Below, piece after piece: positions 1 through 10,830 of a DNA stretch of 64,000 bases. A program made the position numbers and the translations under genes. Source of the DNA: Kuschelorhynchus macadamiae. Taxonomy: Eukaryota > Arthropoda > Insecta > Coleoptera > Curculionidae. The notes beneath the pieces are model-generated. The model ran no database searches. It had not been told where the DNA came from and saw nothing but the letters and a program-made list of their open reading frames with translations. The stretch covers positions 881,001 to 945,000 of the forward strand of contig JAUTXW010001345.1 of assembly GCA_030620095.1 (NCBI GenBank), given 5' to 3'. Within the stretch, counting starts at the first letter, position 1. Each line of letters opens with the position of its first letter.

Positions 1-330
1 ATTTCCAATGTTTCGTCTTCGATTGAACGAGGCCCCTTCAGGGATCTTTACTTCTCGAGATCGGAACAATGAATGAGCTCGGAGAGATTTAGGCCGGATA
101 TTTATACCCGACCTGTGTTTACTGAACCTCCATCTGGGGTAAAATTTTAAGTATGCAGAGACTGACGCAAGAACTTTAGCTTCTTTTACCTTTATGACAT
201 ATCCAGTGGAATGTAGGTATTCAGATACAGCAGATTGTATCTGAACTGATTTGATTCTTTTTAATGCATGGTTTGTTCCTTAAGCTTAGTGGATATGGAT
301 CGTTCAGTTTCTTCATAGAGAAATCTCCAC
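1..330 (-). repeat. Penelope-like terminal repeat, left arm (cut by window start)
   Basis: About 330 bp that reappears in inverted orientation near 1640-2005. Shared blocks include the CAGGGATCTTT/GAGATCGGAACA segment, the TATTTATACC segment and the GACGCAAGAACTTT segment, with a roughly 130-bp extra piece in the right arm. On the minus strand, 10-41 reads CTGAAGG, a GC-rich arm and GAAAC, a decayed hammerhead-like pattern of the kind known from Penelope-like element terminal repeats. No reverse transcriptase of that family is visible between the arms, so the assignment rests on the ribozyme-like motif and the inverted arrangement. Confidence 0.45.
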
Positions 331-689
331 AGGAACGAGAAATTGCATATACTCCTTCCGTTTGGAGAGGAATAATGTCCTTTGACAATTGCAAATATTG
401 TCCACTTTTTTTGTGTGTGTTGAAGAATGTACGTATATTGGACCAGCGAGGTAACCTTGGAAACTTTTCTGTGGTTCCGAGTATAAATGGAAGAAGTACA
501 CTTTATATCGGTAACTCCTTATTAGTTTGCCCTCATGGAATAGAATTATATTATATTTTCTAATTGACCGTCTAATATCCTGAGTGTAACATCCATTCCA
601 ATTAATAAAATGAGTTAGCCAAGGCGACCCAATCTCCCCTAAGCTTTTCACATTAGCCTTAGAAAACACATTTAAATAAATAATCAAAA

Positions 690-811
690 TAGACGGAACT
701 TATCTCAGCCACTTACGTTTTGCCGACGACATCGTTCTACTAAGCAGCGAGCAAACAGAATTAAAGACTATGCTAAAAGAACTAAACTCCTCCAACTAAA
801 GTTGGAAAAAG

Positions 812-863
<52 letters not shown>

Positions 864-1352
864 GTCATGAGATAAGATTGGGTAAAGACAATCAAACAGC
901 AGAGATTAGAAGAAGAATAGGCTTGTTATGGGCAGCGTTTGGTAAACTTAATCACATATTCCAGAACTCGGAAATTCCAATAAATCTCAAGAGGCAGGAA
1001 TATAACGCATGCGTATTACCAGTCTCCAGATATGGACTAGAAACAATGACGCATAACCCTATGAAACCACGTAAGAAACGAGAAAATAAGAAGAAGAACA
1101 GTATATCAGACATAATATAAAGAATAACTCACCTAAAATGGAGCTGGGCCGGCCATATCGCCAGAAAAAGCGATGAAAGATGGACAGCAAGGGTATTGTT
1201 TTGGAGACCAAGACAGACGAAGAGAAATAGGGGGAAATCACAGAAGAGGTGGACTGACCACATCAGAAGAGTAGTGGGAAGAGACTGGTACTCAGAGCGA
1301 AAGACTGAGAGTCCTGGAAGCAATGAAGTAACACGGGCTGAGGAAGAAGAAG
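690..1352 (+). pseudogene. RTE-type non-LTR retrotransposon, 3' reverse transcriptase fragment
   Basis: Translation from about 690 gives a reverse transcriptase segment with the catalytic FADD box (LRFADDIVLLS), followed after a (TA)n tract by GKDNQTAEIRRRIGLLWAAF and the LKWSWAGHIA and RWTDHIRRV blocks. These are typical of the C-terminal part of RTE-clade proteins common in insects. The reading frame is broken by the (TA)n tract at 817-861, by a stop near 1119 and by frameshifts. The 5' part of RT and the endonuclease are absent. The fragment ends in a GAA-rich tail near 1352, as expected of an RTE 3' end. No function remains. Confidence 0.8.
817..861. repeat. (TA)n microsatellite inside the RTE fragment
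   Basis: About 22 TA units interrupt the RT sequence. The coding match resumes directly after it. Confidence 0.95.
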
Positions 1353-1453
1353 AAGAACATCCATTCCATTCCCTCTTAAAGCTTAAGTTGGTTCCTCTGG
1401 TTCTGATTGAAAATTATTTTGGGCACGGATTGCAAAGACTCTGTAAGCCAAAG

Positions 1454-1593
1454 AATTAATAACTGATTGCTTCTGTGCCGGATGATGACGTGCATTTAAG
1501 TATCTGTTAATATGTTTTATATTTCTACGGACAGATACCTAAATGCAAATTCACATCATCATTCAGCATAGAAGCATTCAGTTACTAATTTTT
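1454..1593. repeat. Imperfect hairpin, about 55-60 bp arms
   Basis: The arm at about 1454-1508 (TAACTGATTGCTTCTG, GATGATGACGTG, CATTTAAGTATCTGT) is repeated in reverse complement at about 1530-1593, with a loop of roughly 20 bp. The arms are about 85 percent identical by eye. It sits between the RTE fragment and the right Penelope-like arm and does not share their centre of symmetry, so it is a separate fold-back or MITE-like unit. Confidence 0.7.
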
Positions 1594-1639
1594 TCATTTA
1601 CAGAGCCTTCCCAACCTGTGACCAAATTTCTTTACAGTC

Positions 1640-2005
1640 GGAAACAGAGAAACATGTTCACTAGGCTTTAGGAACATGAACAATGTATTAAAAAGGATCA
1701 AATTGTACAATCTGTATCTAAACACTGACAAAGAATCCAAAGTTCTTGCGTCGCCTTCGTAATTTTATAAACCAAAAATTAGAGGGTTTATTGAAATGTA
1801 TAGGCATCCTAAAAATTTTAATAGAGCTACGGGTTTTAGTCTACATGGTACATGGAAACCAATTGCTACACCAGGTCACAATTCGGTAGTGAACATAAGT
1901 CTGGTATAAATAGCCGGCTTAAGTCTCTACTCATTTAATGTTCCGATCTCGTGAAACAAAGATCCCTGAATATGCTTCGTGTAACCGAAGGCAAAACGTC
2001 GGAAA
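1640..2005 (+). repeat. Penelope-like terminal repeat, right arm
   Basis: Reverse-complement partner of 1-330, with a roughly 130-bp extra segment around 1760-1880. At 1966-2000 the plus strand reads CTGAATA, then GCTTCG and CGAAGGC as complementary arms, then AAAAC-GTC. This is a hammerhead-like layout in which two core positions are mutated (G8 to T, and the first G of GAAAC to A). Confidence 0.45.
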
Positions 2006-2009
2006 GTGA

Positions 2010-4054
2010 TTCTGCGTAATCCCAAAAACCATGATTTCTTAATTCGCCACAGTCGCGAGAGTTTCCGTTTTAAATTGATATTTTCTTTCTCCATTGTAAA
2101 GCTAATAATAGCAGTAGTATATAAGATCATTGCATCGAAAATATAGTTTCATCTTCATTTGGTAACCGTTATGAAATGAAACGTTGTGAATAACTAACAT
2201 ATAAAGACAGTTTAAATTTGACTAGTTTCTTTAATTCTGGACTATCTGATGTGCTCAACTAAAAGATCGATCCAATCAATTTTGGTCTTTTCTACAACTG
2301 TTTGTAAAAATCTTTTTTATGTGGATTTCGAATTTTAAAAGCTCGTCTCTTCTACACTCTGCGACAAAAAAGGAAATTTCAAAAGTTTTTGTATTTCTAT
2401 GTTATACGGGAATACGGGGCGATCAATAAAGATGAGAAAACATTTTGATTAAAACAAATTTAATGTATTCCACTGTAGTACGTAACCAAGATAATATCTT
2501 CAGACTTCTTTCTTAGCTTTTTAATTATGATTATTAAATGGAAATAAACTCTTAAATATAAAATTTGGGTGTTATAATATTCAATATGCCCAATCTTGAA
2601 AAACCTTGTAAATGAACAGTATGTGTTCTTGTTACCCAAAAAATTAACATTTAAGTTTAAATTAATACGTCAATATATTGTATGCGTTTACAAATAATTA
2701 TATTCAAAGTATGTTCAGTTATTTTCACCGCCCATTTTGAAAACAGTTACTTTACTACTTCTGATTACTCAGACTTAATCGATAAAACTTTTTTTTATCA
2801 ATTCAACTTGAAATTCTCATTATTTTAGCAATACGAACACATTCTGCTCAGTTCAAAACAATAATTTGTTACATGTTACAAAAAGTACTTATTACCTACG
2901 TTTATATTTCATGTAATTTCAAATTTTAAACCCTGAGTAAATCACTTTGGTTAAAGAAAATGTTCTTGAAATAAGTTCTTGGATTCTAGAGGATTCGTCA
3001 AAATCCGTTAAACCCTTTTTAAGATATGGCACCCTGTAAATTGTAATATCCAAATGTTATGTTTAGTAATGTAACTCCTATCAGAATTAAGTCATCAAAA
3101 AAATAGCAAAACGTCTGGAGATATTAACATTATCTTGGTAACGGACCATATTGAAATTCGTGAACTGTTTGACTAAATTAATAAACGATCAAACTATTTA
3201 AACTTTTATGTGACATTATTGATCAATAACAAAGTAATGTGAAACTTGAAATAAATCGTTTTTTTGTCTCATAGTATATGAGAGATAGACTTTAAAAAAT
3301 CAAAATACGCATCTGAAAAAATTGATTATAAAAAAGGAAATATTAATTTGAAGAAAAGACTAAAAATGAAAAGGGTCGTCCTTTTTGTTAAACAGTTTAC
3401 ATTAAAATTTAATTTTGTAGAAGTTCTTCATTTTATTTAAATGAGATATTATGAGATAAAGTACCTTTAACATCTATTATAATATAGGAAATAATATATC
3501 TTGTAAAATGTATATTATATAAGTATGTTTATTTAAATATTGTGTTATAATGGCCTAAAAATACATTCAAATAATTCCAATATTTCTGGTTAAAAAAGTC
3601 ACAAGAGCTAATAAAATTTTACACAGAGAGTTTGTTAATAATTGCTTGTGAAAGGAAAGCAAATAGTTCTTCCGCTAGCTTATTTCCAATTAATAACGAG
3701 AACATAAAAAAATGAAATATTGCAAGCAGATTATTTAACTTCTGTATATTAATTACTTTTTCCGATACAAAAGTTTTAGAAAGATAACCTTTTGATTCAT
3801 TTACTCTTAATATTTAGTCTCAATGAATCCAGTGATCGAAGAGATTTGACCATAAAACAATAGTTATTTTCATACATAGAAGGTAATATGCGTTTTTTAA
3901 GTTAATCGAAAAAAATATCTATTAAATTCGGACGACCTAGAACTTAATGAAAAGCTTGTTAAATAATCACATCAATTTAATGTGTCATCAATCTGTGTAT
4001 TTTTGGAATAAAGTTAATGCTTACTTCCGCCTTATATTTTATCGCAATAATTTA
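2010..4054. other. AT-rich non-coding stretch
   Basis: No open frame with recognisable protein similarity, no long repeat and no splice-like structure was seen. Only scattered homopolymer runs occur. Confidence 0.6.
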
Positions 4055-4342
4055 GTCGGCCTCATATGAAAAGGGCACAAGTCCCAAAATCTATTTTTCC
4101 CAGGAAATGAAAAACACTGTATTTTGATGATTTTTCTTATGTAGTGATTATTTAATATGTTGCACTTACATTTTTGTTAACATCTTTTAAAGAAAAATAT
4201 AGCCTACTTCTGTTTTTTTTTTTTCAAAATTGTGAAATTAATTGGACTTATGCATTATTCATAATCTAGTGGCAAAAATTGATGAACTTATGTAAAATTC
4301 CATTATAAAAATCAATATAAATTTTTGCAAAATACTGTTTTA

Positions 4343-4598
4343 ATTAAAATTAAACATTTATTACCCTAACGTTAACATCAACAATAAAACTCAGTTAACA
4401 TTAAAATCTAAAAAAAACTAGGAATGCTATTTATATAAAATTAAGATTATCATAGAAATTATATCATATCATATTAAAAAATTAAAATTAAACATTTATT
4501 ACCCTAATGTTAACATCAACAATAAAACTCATTTAACATTAAAACCTAAAAAAAACTAAGAATGCTATGTATATAAAATTAAGATTATCATAGAAAGT
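4343..4598. repeat. Tandem duplication, 138-bp period
   Basis: About 118 bp at 4343-4460 recurs at 4481-4598 with a handful of substitutions; the blocks TAAACATTTATTACCCTAA and TTAAGATTATCATAGAAA appear in both. It covers the 3' end of the remnant minus-strand gene and was probably made by local duplication after insertion. Confidence 0.9.
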
Positions 4599-6309
4599 GT
4601 GATAGTCTAGAGGCATTGTACCTTTTAAAGACTGCAGTTGTTCAAATTTTTCTTTTTTAATTTTTAATGGACCTTGGTATAAATTTGGAATATTTCTAAA
4701 GGAAACCAGTTTAGCTTTTTTATTCACTCCATTAAAAAGTGCTTTGAACTCGTCGGTGTAGCGAACCTTGTAGTCAATAGAGCCGGAACTGTTGTACCCT
4801 AAAGCTCTAATATCTTGAACTGTAGGATTTGCTACCTTAAATCCAGGACGTATGGACGTATAAAATTTAGCCCAGAAAAATCTTTAAAAAAATTGTGGGT
4901 CAAATACTCAACCGTATAAGGCTTTGGAAGTTTTCGGGCTGCTCTAACAATGGAAATATAATCTGCTGGCACTTTAATATTCCTTTGAGCTTTCTCTCAA
5001 TCGTGGAGTGCCTTGAATCGCACTTCATTTGGGTGTGTCCTTTCTCCAGGTATTTCAGGATAATACAGACGTTCTCAATGGCTAAATTTAAAAGTTCATT
5101 TGATAATGTTGAGTTACGATTTTGTGCTCTACAACCGTCGCTATAGAATAAGTGGCTTATCATTTGTATTCAAGGTTCATTAGCTAGAAAGTTACAATGA
5201 ATGGAGGCAAAACAATGGGCTTTTAACTCACCTTCTGCTTCATGCCACATGAAATAATAACCGTCCTCGGAATTCAAATCGAAAATGGTGAAATTGTGTA
5301 CTATTAACTTGGTTTTATAGTACATGGCTGATACATTTGATCTAGATACGTATCTAGAAACTGTTTGATTGTTTGCTTCTTTTCGTTACCATTTGAACTA
5401 GTTTGCATTGTTAAATTTTGTGTTGACGTCTCAGTCCCGTTCTCATTAGACTCATTCAAACTGGAGGAATTATTTAGCAACTTGGAAGTCGTTCTAGCTC
5501 ACATGCCCAATGTACCGGGTGAGTCAACGATTGAAAAAAGTAATTTTACGTCGAACAGGTACAATTTGGAAACAAACTGTTTATGCTGTGCGATACATAT
5601 GTAAATCGCGCTCATTCTAAAAATATTTTGAATTATACGGGGTGGGTCAAAAAAGAAGGGGTACTAAAAGTTGTATTTTTTTTTAAAAGGGACACCATTT
5701 GACTTGATTTTTAAATTCTACATAAAATTCTAACACTATTTTGTATAACATGTTATATGGCAACCTGTTGTTGACAGTAACTGTTGTATTTTCGTCCCCT
5801 GCTGCAAGCCATCAAAGCTCTCAATTTCTTTCTCAACTTGTTCATTCTGATCACCCTCTTCAATGGAACATTGATTTTCAGTTTCTTAGGTTTTCTGCAA
5901 AGTTTGGTTCAGCGATATCAGACGATTTACTTATAGCGGAAAGAATGCCGGTTGTAATTGTATAGTCGTTATCAACAGATCCTTCAAATAATGGATCTAA
6001 TGGAAGAATTGTTAAGTTACCAACGACAAAAATTTTGATCGTCCAACAAATTATTGCTTAAATTGTTGTCAAACTTTATTATTTCTAAAATTAATTCGTC
6101 ATCTTTATTGTCGTCTACTAAATAAAAGATTTTGTTGTAGTATTGAGGTGAGTTTACACAAATATTGCTTAACACTGTTATTTTTCCATTTTCTTCTTTA
6201 GGGTGAATACTATTATTTGTGGGGTCTAGCCTTAATTCTTTGGGCGGTTTTTAGGGTTTTCTTTCACAGCACTGGCAAGTATTTTGTAGCTTCTTGATTG
6301 TGAATTCAT
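4590..6309 (-). pseudogene. Remnant of an insect-widespread family of unknown function (DUF7869-like)
   Basis: The minus strand encodes several collinear pieces: an N-terminal MNSQSRSYKILASAVKENP near 6309, a central block with FYSDGCRAQNRN and YLEKGHTQMKCDSRHSTIER at 4900-5163, and a C-terminal block with LQSLKGTMPLDYHTFYDN at 4590-4727. The SDGC..QNRN and EKGHTQM.CDS.HSTIE motifs mark a protein family found in many copies in insects and hydrozoans, often labelled DUF7869; I give the name from memory. The first ATG follows a good splice acceptor (TTACAG), so upstream exons probably existed. Several frameshifts and stops break it. Its position inside 30-bp inverted repeats suggests it is the gene of that element. 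Confidence 0.5.
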
Positions 6310-7339
6310 TCTGTAACGAAATGAATCCAAATCAGTTGAAAAAACACTATCACCAATAATACGCCGTATTATAAAATTAAATAGCAGTAAACAATTTTAA
6401 AAAAATACATAGATATATAAAATACATAGGCACGTAATATTTGTGTTACATGTTTTACTCGTTCACTATATGTTTCTTATTCAAGCTATTCTTTTACAAA
6501 CAATTTAATTTGTAATAATAAAATTTAAAACTGCATAACTCCAACCGAGCTTCAAAATCTGTTAAAATGAAAAAGTTCATAAGTCCCAATATAAGTTTTA
6601 AATACTTTCTTTAGTAATATAATAACGTTTTACAACTTAAAACAACAAATAAAGAGATTTTAATAATACTTACATCAACCACATGACAACACATTTCTCA
6701 ATTTCTTTCTTTATAAGTCAATAAATCAATAAAAATTGTGACAATCCGTCAGCGTATCGAAATGAATGTTAAATGGCGGACTTGTGCACATTTCATGTTG
6801 GTGTTAACGGCGCCGGACGCATATTTGTAAACAACGTCCATGATCGCGATTCGGTTCTAGCCCGAACGCTGCTCCGTAAACAGCATACGATATCGCAAAT
6901 CCGTCTACTAAATAGCATCCGTGATTGCAAATTCTAAAAGTATTATAAGTAAACAACTTCAATAGTTTTTGGCACTTTTATTGTAAATTTAATTAACAAA
7001 ATGTATTCTAGGTAATAGATACGTAGACTTAAGGGAAAAAATATAAATATAAACAAATAACTTAAGTACATTTTTATGGCACGAAGGAACACGTTTAACG
7101 TACTGCATCATTATAACTTTAGATTATAATGATTTGTAAACAATTTGTGGTGATACGAATAAAGAAATCACAGGTTAAGCAGAACTAAAAAATTGCACAA
7201 AACTACAGAAAAATATATTTTTAAAGTTTACTGTAAAACTGACCACGTCACAGTTGGCTAAAACTTTTTTACAGAAATAATACTTATAATTTTAAAAACT
7301 AGAACTAAATAAAATAACACAAAAATAATAAAATGTATT

Positions 7340-9106
7340 TTATTTTTCAATTTTTCTTGCACCTAAGGGCTTATTGTCTTTAATGCATTCTCGTAAATTA
7401 TGAGGGGCCAAGTTTCGTTTAAAAGTGCTATTTGATTTTTTTCCTGACTGGAATCGTCGCCTTCCTGTGAATTTTGTTTTTCTGCGCACACTAGCAGTCG
7501 GTTGAACTGAAATTTTTATACCTTTACGAGAAGTGTGAACTAGTCGTTTTGTTTTAGTGCCAACAGGCTTAAAGGCAGTATGTAAGCCACTTAAAAGTGA
7601 AGAAGAACTTTTAATATTTTTATTATAATTATTCATAAAGGCATTTATTCCTTCTTGAAAGTTTTCTGGATCATCCTTTAGATTTTTTTCAATATCAGAA
7701 ACGAATTTGTTTGCAAATAGTTTCCATTTACATTCAAAATCATTACTAATGTTTGCTTCCTCTAAACTTTGATCATTATCATTTTGTTCAAATTCGTCAT
7801 CGCTATGGTCACACAAAGATGATGTAGGTTTGTTCAATAAAGAATTATTACTTTTTGTTCCTCTTGAAGGGCAGGATTCCGCGTCCTTTAGTAGCAATGG
7901 TTGTAGTAGCTGCTTAGGAGGGCTGGTTCCAGTAGCTATTTTGTATAAAATGGTTTTTTGAACATCCGACAATATATTGCATGCTGAAGAAATGTGGTAT
8001 TTTTTAATGATAGCTGATTGGTGTTTACATATTTTCCCTGTATGGCCTTCAGGACAAGAGCACGTACAAATTTGCATATCCACATAATATTCTGTACTGG
8101 TAGACGAACTTAACACTGAATACTGAAAATTATTTAACTCCTTTATGTTGTCAGGGTTTACATCTTTATCATTTGCCAAATATTTTCTAATATCCACTTT
8201 TTCCATCACCACATCCAATAATCTTTGTTTATAATAGGCATTAAAATTACTTGTGATAAAATCTACTAATTGTACAAGGTTATAAGCCTTTGTTCTTTCT
8301 AAAGGAATGTCCTTAAACAGTCTAAACACCACTTCAATTATATTATTTGTATTGGAGCCTCGCGTAAGAAACTGTTTTCTATAGAAAAGACACCAAGCAG
8401 CTTTTCTAAGAAGTATTTTTTTAACATAATTTTGATATTTGGGATACTTGGATGTTTTCTCGAAGAATTCTGAGATATTGGATTGAACTTGATCCTCGCT
8501 CTGATTTGACATTAAAATATTTCTGAAATATCTGTATGCATCTTGCCTATCTTCAAACTTGATGTTGTTGCTAGCTGTGCAAATCCATTTCCAAACCGAT
8601 TTTAACACATGGAATGGAAAATAATGCCTGTCGGGCATCATTTGATCATAATCATTGCCAAATATTTCCATTTTTGAGAAACAGAAACTGTGGTAAGCCG
8701 AAGACACCGAGTGGCCCCTGTCAAAATACTGAAGAATTTCATGAATGGTTTCATTTGCTATAGGTCTCTTTGATAAAGCAGCCGCGCTGTCAATTGTATG
8801 ATTATGATCATTTGTAAATACAATTAAACATGGCCAGGATTCTGCAATAGTGTTGGGCTGATTTGCTCGAGAATATTGGGGAGGAACACGATTCACAGAG
8901 ACTATAATTTTAGCAGGACAATTTATGTTTCGCGATGCATGAGCCTTTTTTCGATTAGTTTTAGAGAGTTTGGTTTCTCGGGTGTTAAAGCGGCAATAAT
9001 AATACCATTTAAGCAAGTTCTTCTTTGCTGTCTTTAAAGGATTTTGAATGGTTTTTTGTATGCTCCAAGCCGTTTTGGTTAGTATTTGATAATCTGACAT
9101 CCATTT
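7340..9106 (-). CDS. MULE transposase-like protein with zinc-binding N-terminus and SWIM finger, exon 2
   Basis: 588 codons are open without interruption, giving about 607 residues with exon 1. In order: a FAR1/WRKY-GCM1-like zinc-binding domain (YYYCRFNTRE, NCPAKI, NDHNHT), a MULE-type helical segment (FHVLKSVWKWI; AAWCLFYRK; RGSNTNNIIEVVFRLFKD), a SWIM zinc finger (CTCSCPEGHTGKICKH) and a basic C-terminal tail. Family members usually have some 200 residues between the motif seen here as MPDRHYFP and FHVLK. That stretch, which carries the first two catalytic aspartates, is missing here without loss of frame. The protein could still bind the element ends but should not catalyse transposition. 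Comparison with a full-length relative would settle the deletion. Confidence 0.8.
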   Translation of the reverse strand, partial: KWMSDYQILTKTAWSIQKTIQNPLKTAKKNLLKWYYYCRFNTRETKLSKTNRKKAHASRNINCPAKIIVSVNRVPPQYSRANQPNTIAESWPCLIVFTNDHNHTIDSAAALSKRPIANETIHEILQYFDRGHSVSSAYHSFCFSKMEIFGNDYDQMMPDRHYFPFHVLKSVWKWICTASNNIKFEDRQDAYRYFRNILMSNQSEDQVQSNISEFFEKTSKYPKYQNYVKKILLRKAAWCLFYRKQFLTRGSNTNNIIEVVFRLFKDIPLERTKAYNLVQLVDFITSNFNAYYKQRLLDVVMEKVDIRKYLANDKDVNPDNIKELNNFQYSVLSSSTSTEYYVDMQICTCSCPEGHTGKICKHQSAIIKKYHISSACNILSDVQKTILYKIATGTSPPKQLLQPLLLKDAESCPSRGTKSNNSLLNKPTSSLCDHSDDEFEQNDNDQSLEEANISNDFECKWKLFANKFVSDIEKNLKDDPENFQEGINAFMNNYNKNIKSSSSLLSGLHTAFKPVGTKTKRLVHTSRKGIKISVQPTASVRRKTKFTGRRRFQSGKKSNSTFKRNLAPHNLRECIKDNKPLGARKIEK

Positions 9107-9289
9107 CTGTAAAAAAATATTTATTTAAATACAAGAAAAATATTTTCTTAAGATTTTCTTGAATTTTTTCTAAATTCCATGTCACATGAAATTTCCTAGG
9201 GCTAGTCTTAAATAGAACTTGGCCTACGTCAATTTAAATAAAAAAAGTTACAGCATTTCAAAGTTAATAATTTTGATGTCTTCCTGAAT

Positions 9290-9640
9290 CGGTGCCACCT
9301 GTCATATGACGTCACCAGGGTGAGGTCGTGACAACGTCGCTTTGGGTTTACAAACTTCGGATTAATTCGGAATTTGGTTATCATAGTTGTCAATGCCATG
9401 AAGAAGTTTAGAGATTGATGTTTTAGATTTTTTGCGTGATAAAATTATATTTTTATACCAATAGATTTGGCTAAAACCGTATCTTATTGAAATAAAACGA
9501 AGTAATTTAATTTGTTATTTATTTAACAAAACCTAATTTAGCCAAAATGGCGCTTGACACCGACCGAATTGCCAAAATGCGACGTTGTCACGTTTTCATA
9601 AACACATGTCGTGGTGACGTCACGATGGCAGTTTTTCTCT
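9290..9640. repeat. Short inverted repeat in the MULE 5' region
   Basis: GTCGTGACAACGTCGC near 9326 and GCGACGTTGTCACG near 9579 are inverted. Each is flanked by a second palindromic GTGACGTCAC-like block. It lies within the long intron or leader of the MULE gene; role unknown. Confidence 0.4.
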
Positions 9641-10305
9641 TTCAAGCTATTTGCAAAAAAAAATGAAAAAAGATTTTAAGTCTCTAAATAACTTTTTTGT
9701 TTTAAAGCTAATAAACTGATTTTTTCGCTGTTGTTTATAATTTTTGTTATACTATTAGATTACGTGTTCAAAACTGTAACTTCCCACAAAGGAAACTTCC
9801 TCATTGTCGACAAAATTTGTGCCAGGCTAATTTAGAATTCTGTGAAATTATCTCATTTTTTAAACTTACAATGTCAAAAAATAAATTTACACTTTTAACG
9901 CCCTTAACTCCCTTAATATGCATTTTATGACTCATATATTATCAGATTTTGCAAGTACTATCACCACCCGAATTATTTTACACCATTTAAATGACACCCT
10001 GTATATTAAACTATCGTTTAAATAGATCAAGGATTCCGAAAAACATAATAAACAGGGTGATTCATTTAAAATATTTACTAACTTTTCGCTAAAAGCGGCA
10101 ACACCGTCTGATTAAAAATATTTTGGATAGATACAGTATACTTGAATATGGTACCAGCCAAATTTTCTCCCATGTTTAGTTTTATATATTATACTTCTAT
10201 ACGACCCTAAGACACCCAGTATTTACTATGTTTCCAATCCTAATATTTTTGTAAACATAACCCTATTTTTTGTGTCTAAAATAATATATGTTGTTAATAA
10301 CTTAC

Positions 10306-10362
10306 TTCAATTTCTTCCTTTTTAGTGAAAGGTGTTCTAATACTTTTTCCATCTTCATCCAT
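10306..10362 (-). CDS. MULE transposase-like protein, exon 1
   Basis: Encodes the N-terminal 19 residues (MDEDGKSIRTPFTKKEEIE) ahead of a GTAAGT donor. A stop lies upstream in frame before the ATG at 10362. The exon joins in phase 0 to the acceptor TTACAG at 9107, giving EEIE-KWMSDYQ, which fits the start of this family's N-terminal domain. Confidence 0.6.
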
Positions 10363-10830
10363 TAACTTATACTTGTAGTTTGGGGCAAATTCATTGTTTT
10401 TATAAAATTATATCTATTATTAAAAACAACGACACGACAAATCTACTATGGAGCGAGGATAACTTATTGCATTACTTGCAAATTTTGCGATCCTGAATGC
10501 TGATTACATGCAGCCCATAAACAAATTTAGCGATTTCGTCGCAATTGCAAAATTTGCAATCACGGATGCTATTTAGTAGACGAATTTGCGATATTGTATG
10601 CTGTTTACGGAGCAGCGTTCGGGCTAGAACCGAATCGCGATCATGGACGTTGTTTACAAATATGCGCGCCGGACTAGGGCTGAAATTTGACTCGGTTTTT
10701 TAGCGACATCTAATAACTTTGGCGCCAACTAAGGAATTTGTTTGATAGAAAACATGTTGATCTAATAGATGGCACCAAAATTTCAATTTTCGTAATTTAT
10801 GGACTTGTGCCCTTTTCATATAAGGCCGAC

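Larger units (their letters stand above)
6819..10665 (-). mobile_element. Mutator-like (MULE) DNA transposon, 3847 bp, perfect 9-bp TSD
   Basis: The 115-bp terminal inverted repeats (6819-6933 and 10551-10665, only a few mismatches) begin GCATATTTGTAAACAACG. They are flanked by the identical 9-mer GCGCCGGAC at 6810-6818 and 10666-10674. Long TIRs and 9-bp target duplications are the hallmark of the Mutator superfamily, and the gene inside has the matching domain order. The element sits inside the 4055-10830 element and is therefore younger. Confidence 0.93.
4055..10830. mobile_element. TIR-bounded element with a decayed gene and a nested Mutator element
   Basis: The 30-bp sequence at 4055-4084 (GTCGGCC, one variable base, ATATGAAAAGGGC, ACAAGTCC) is repeated in inverted orientation at 10801-10830 with one mismatch. 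Without the nested Mutator-like element and its 9-bp duplication the unit would be about 2.9 kb. It contains on the minus strand the remnant gene at 4590-6309. No clean target-site duplication is visible outside the inverted repeats, so the superfamily is open. Confidence 0.6.
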
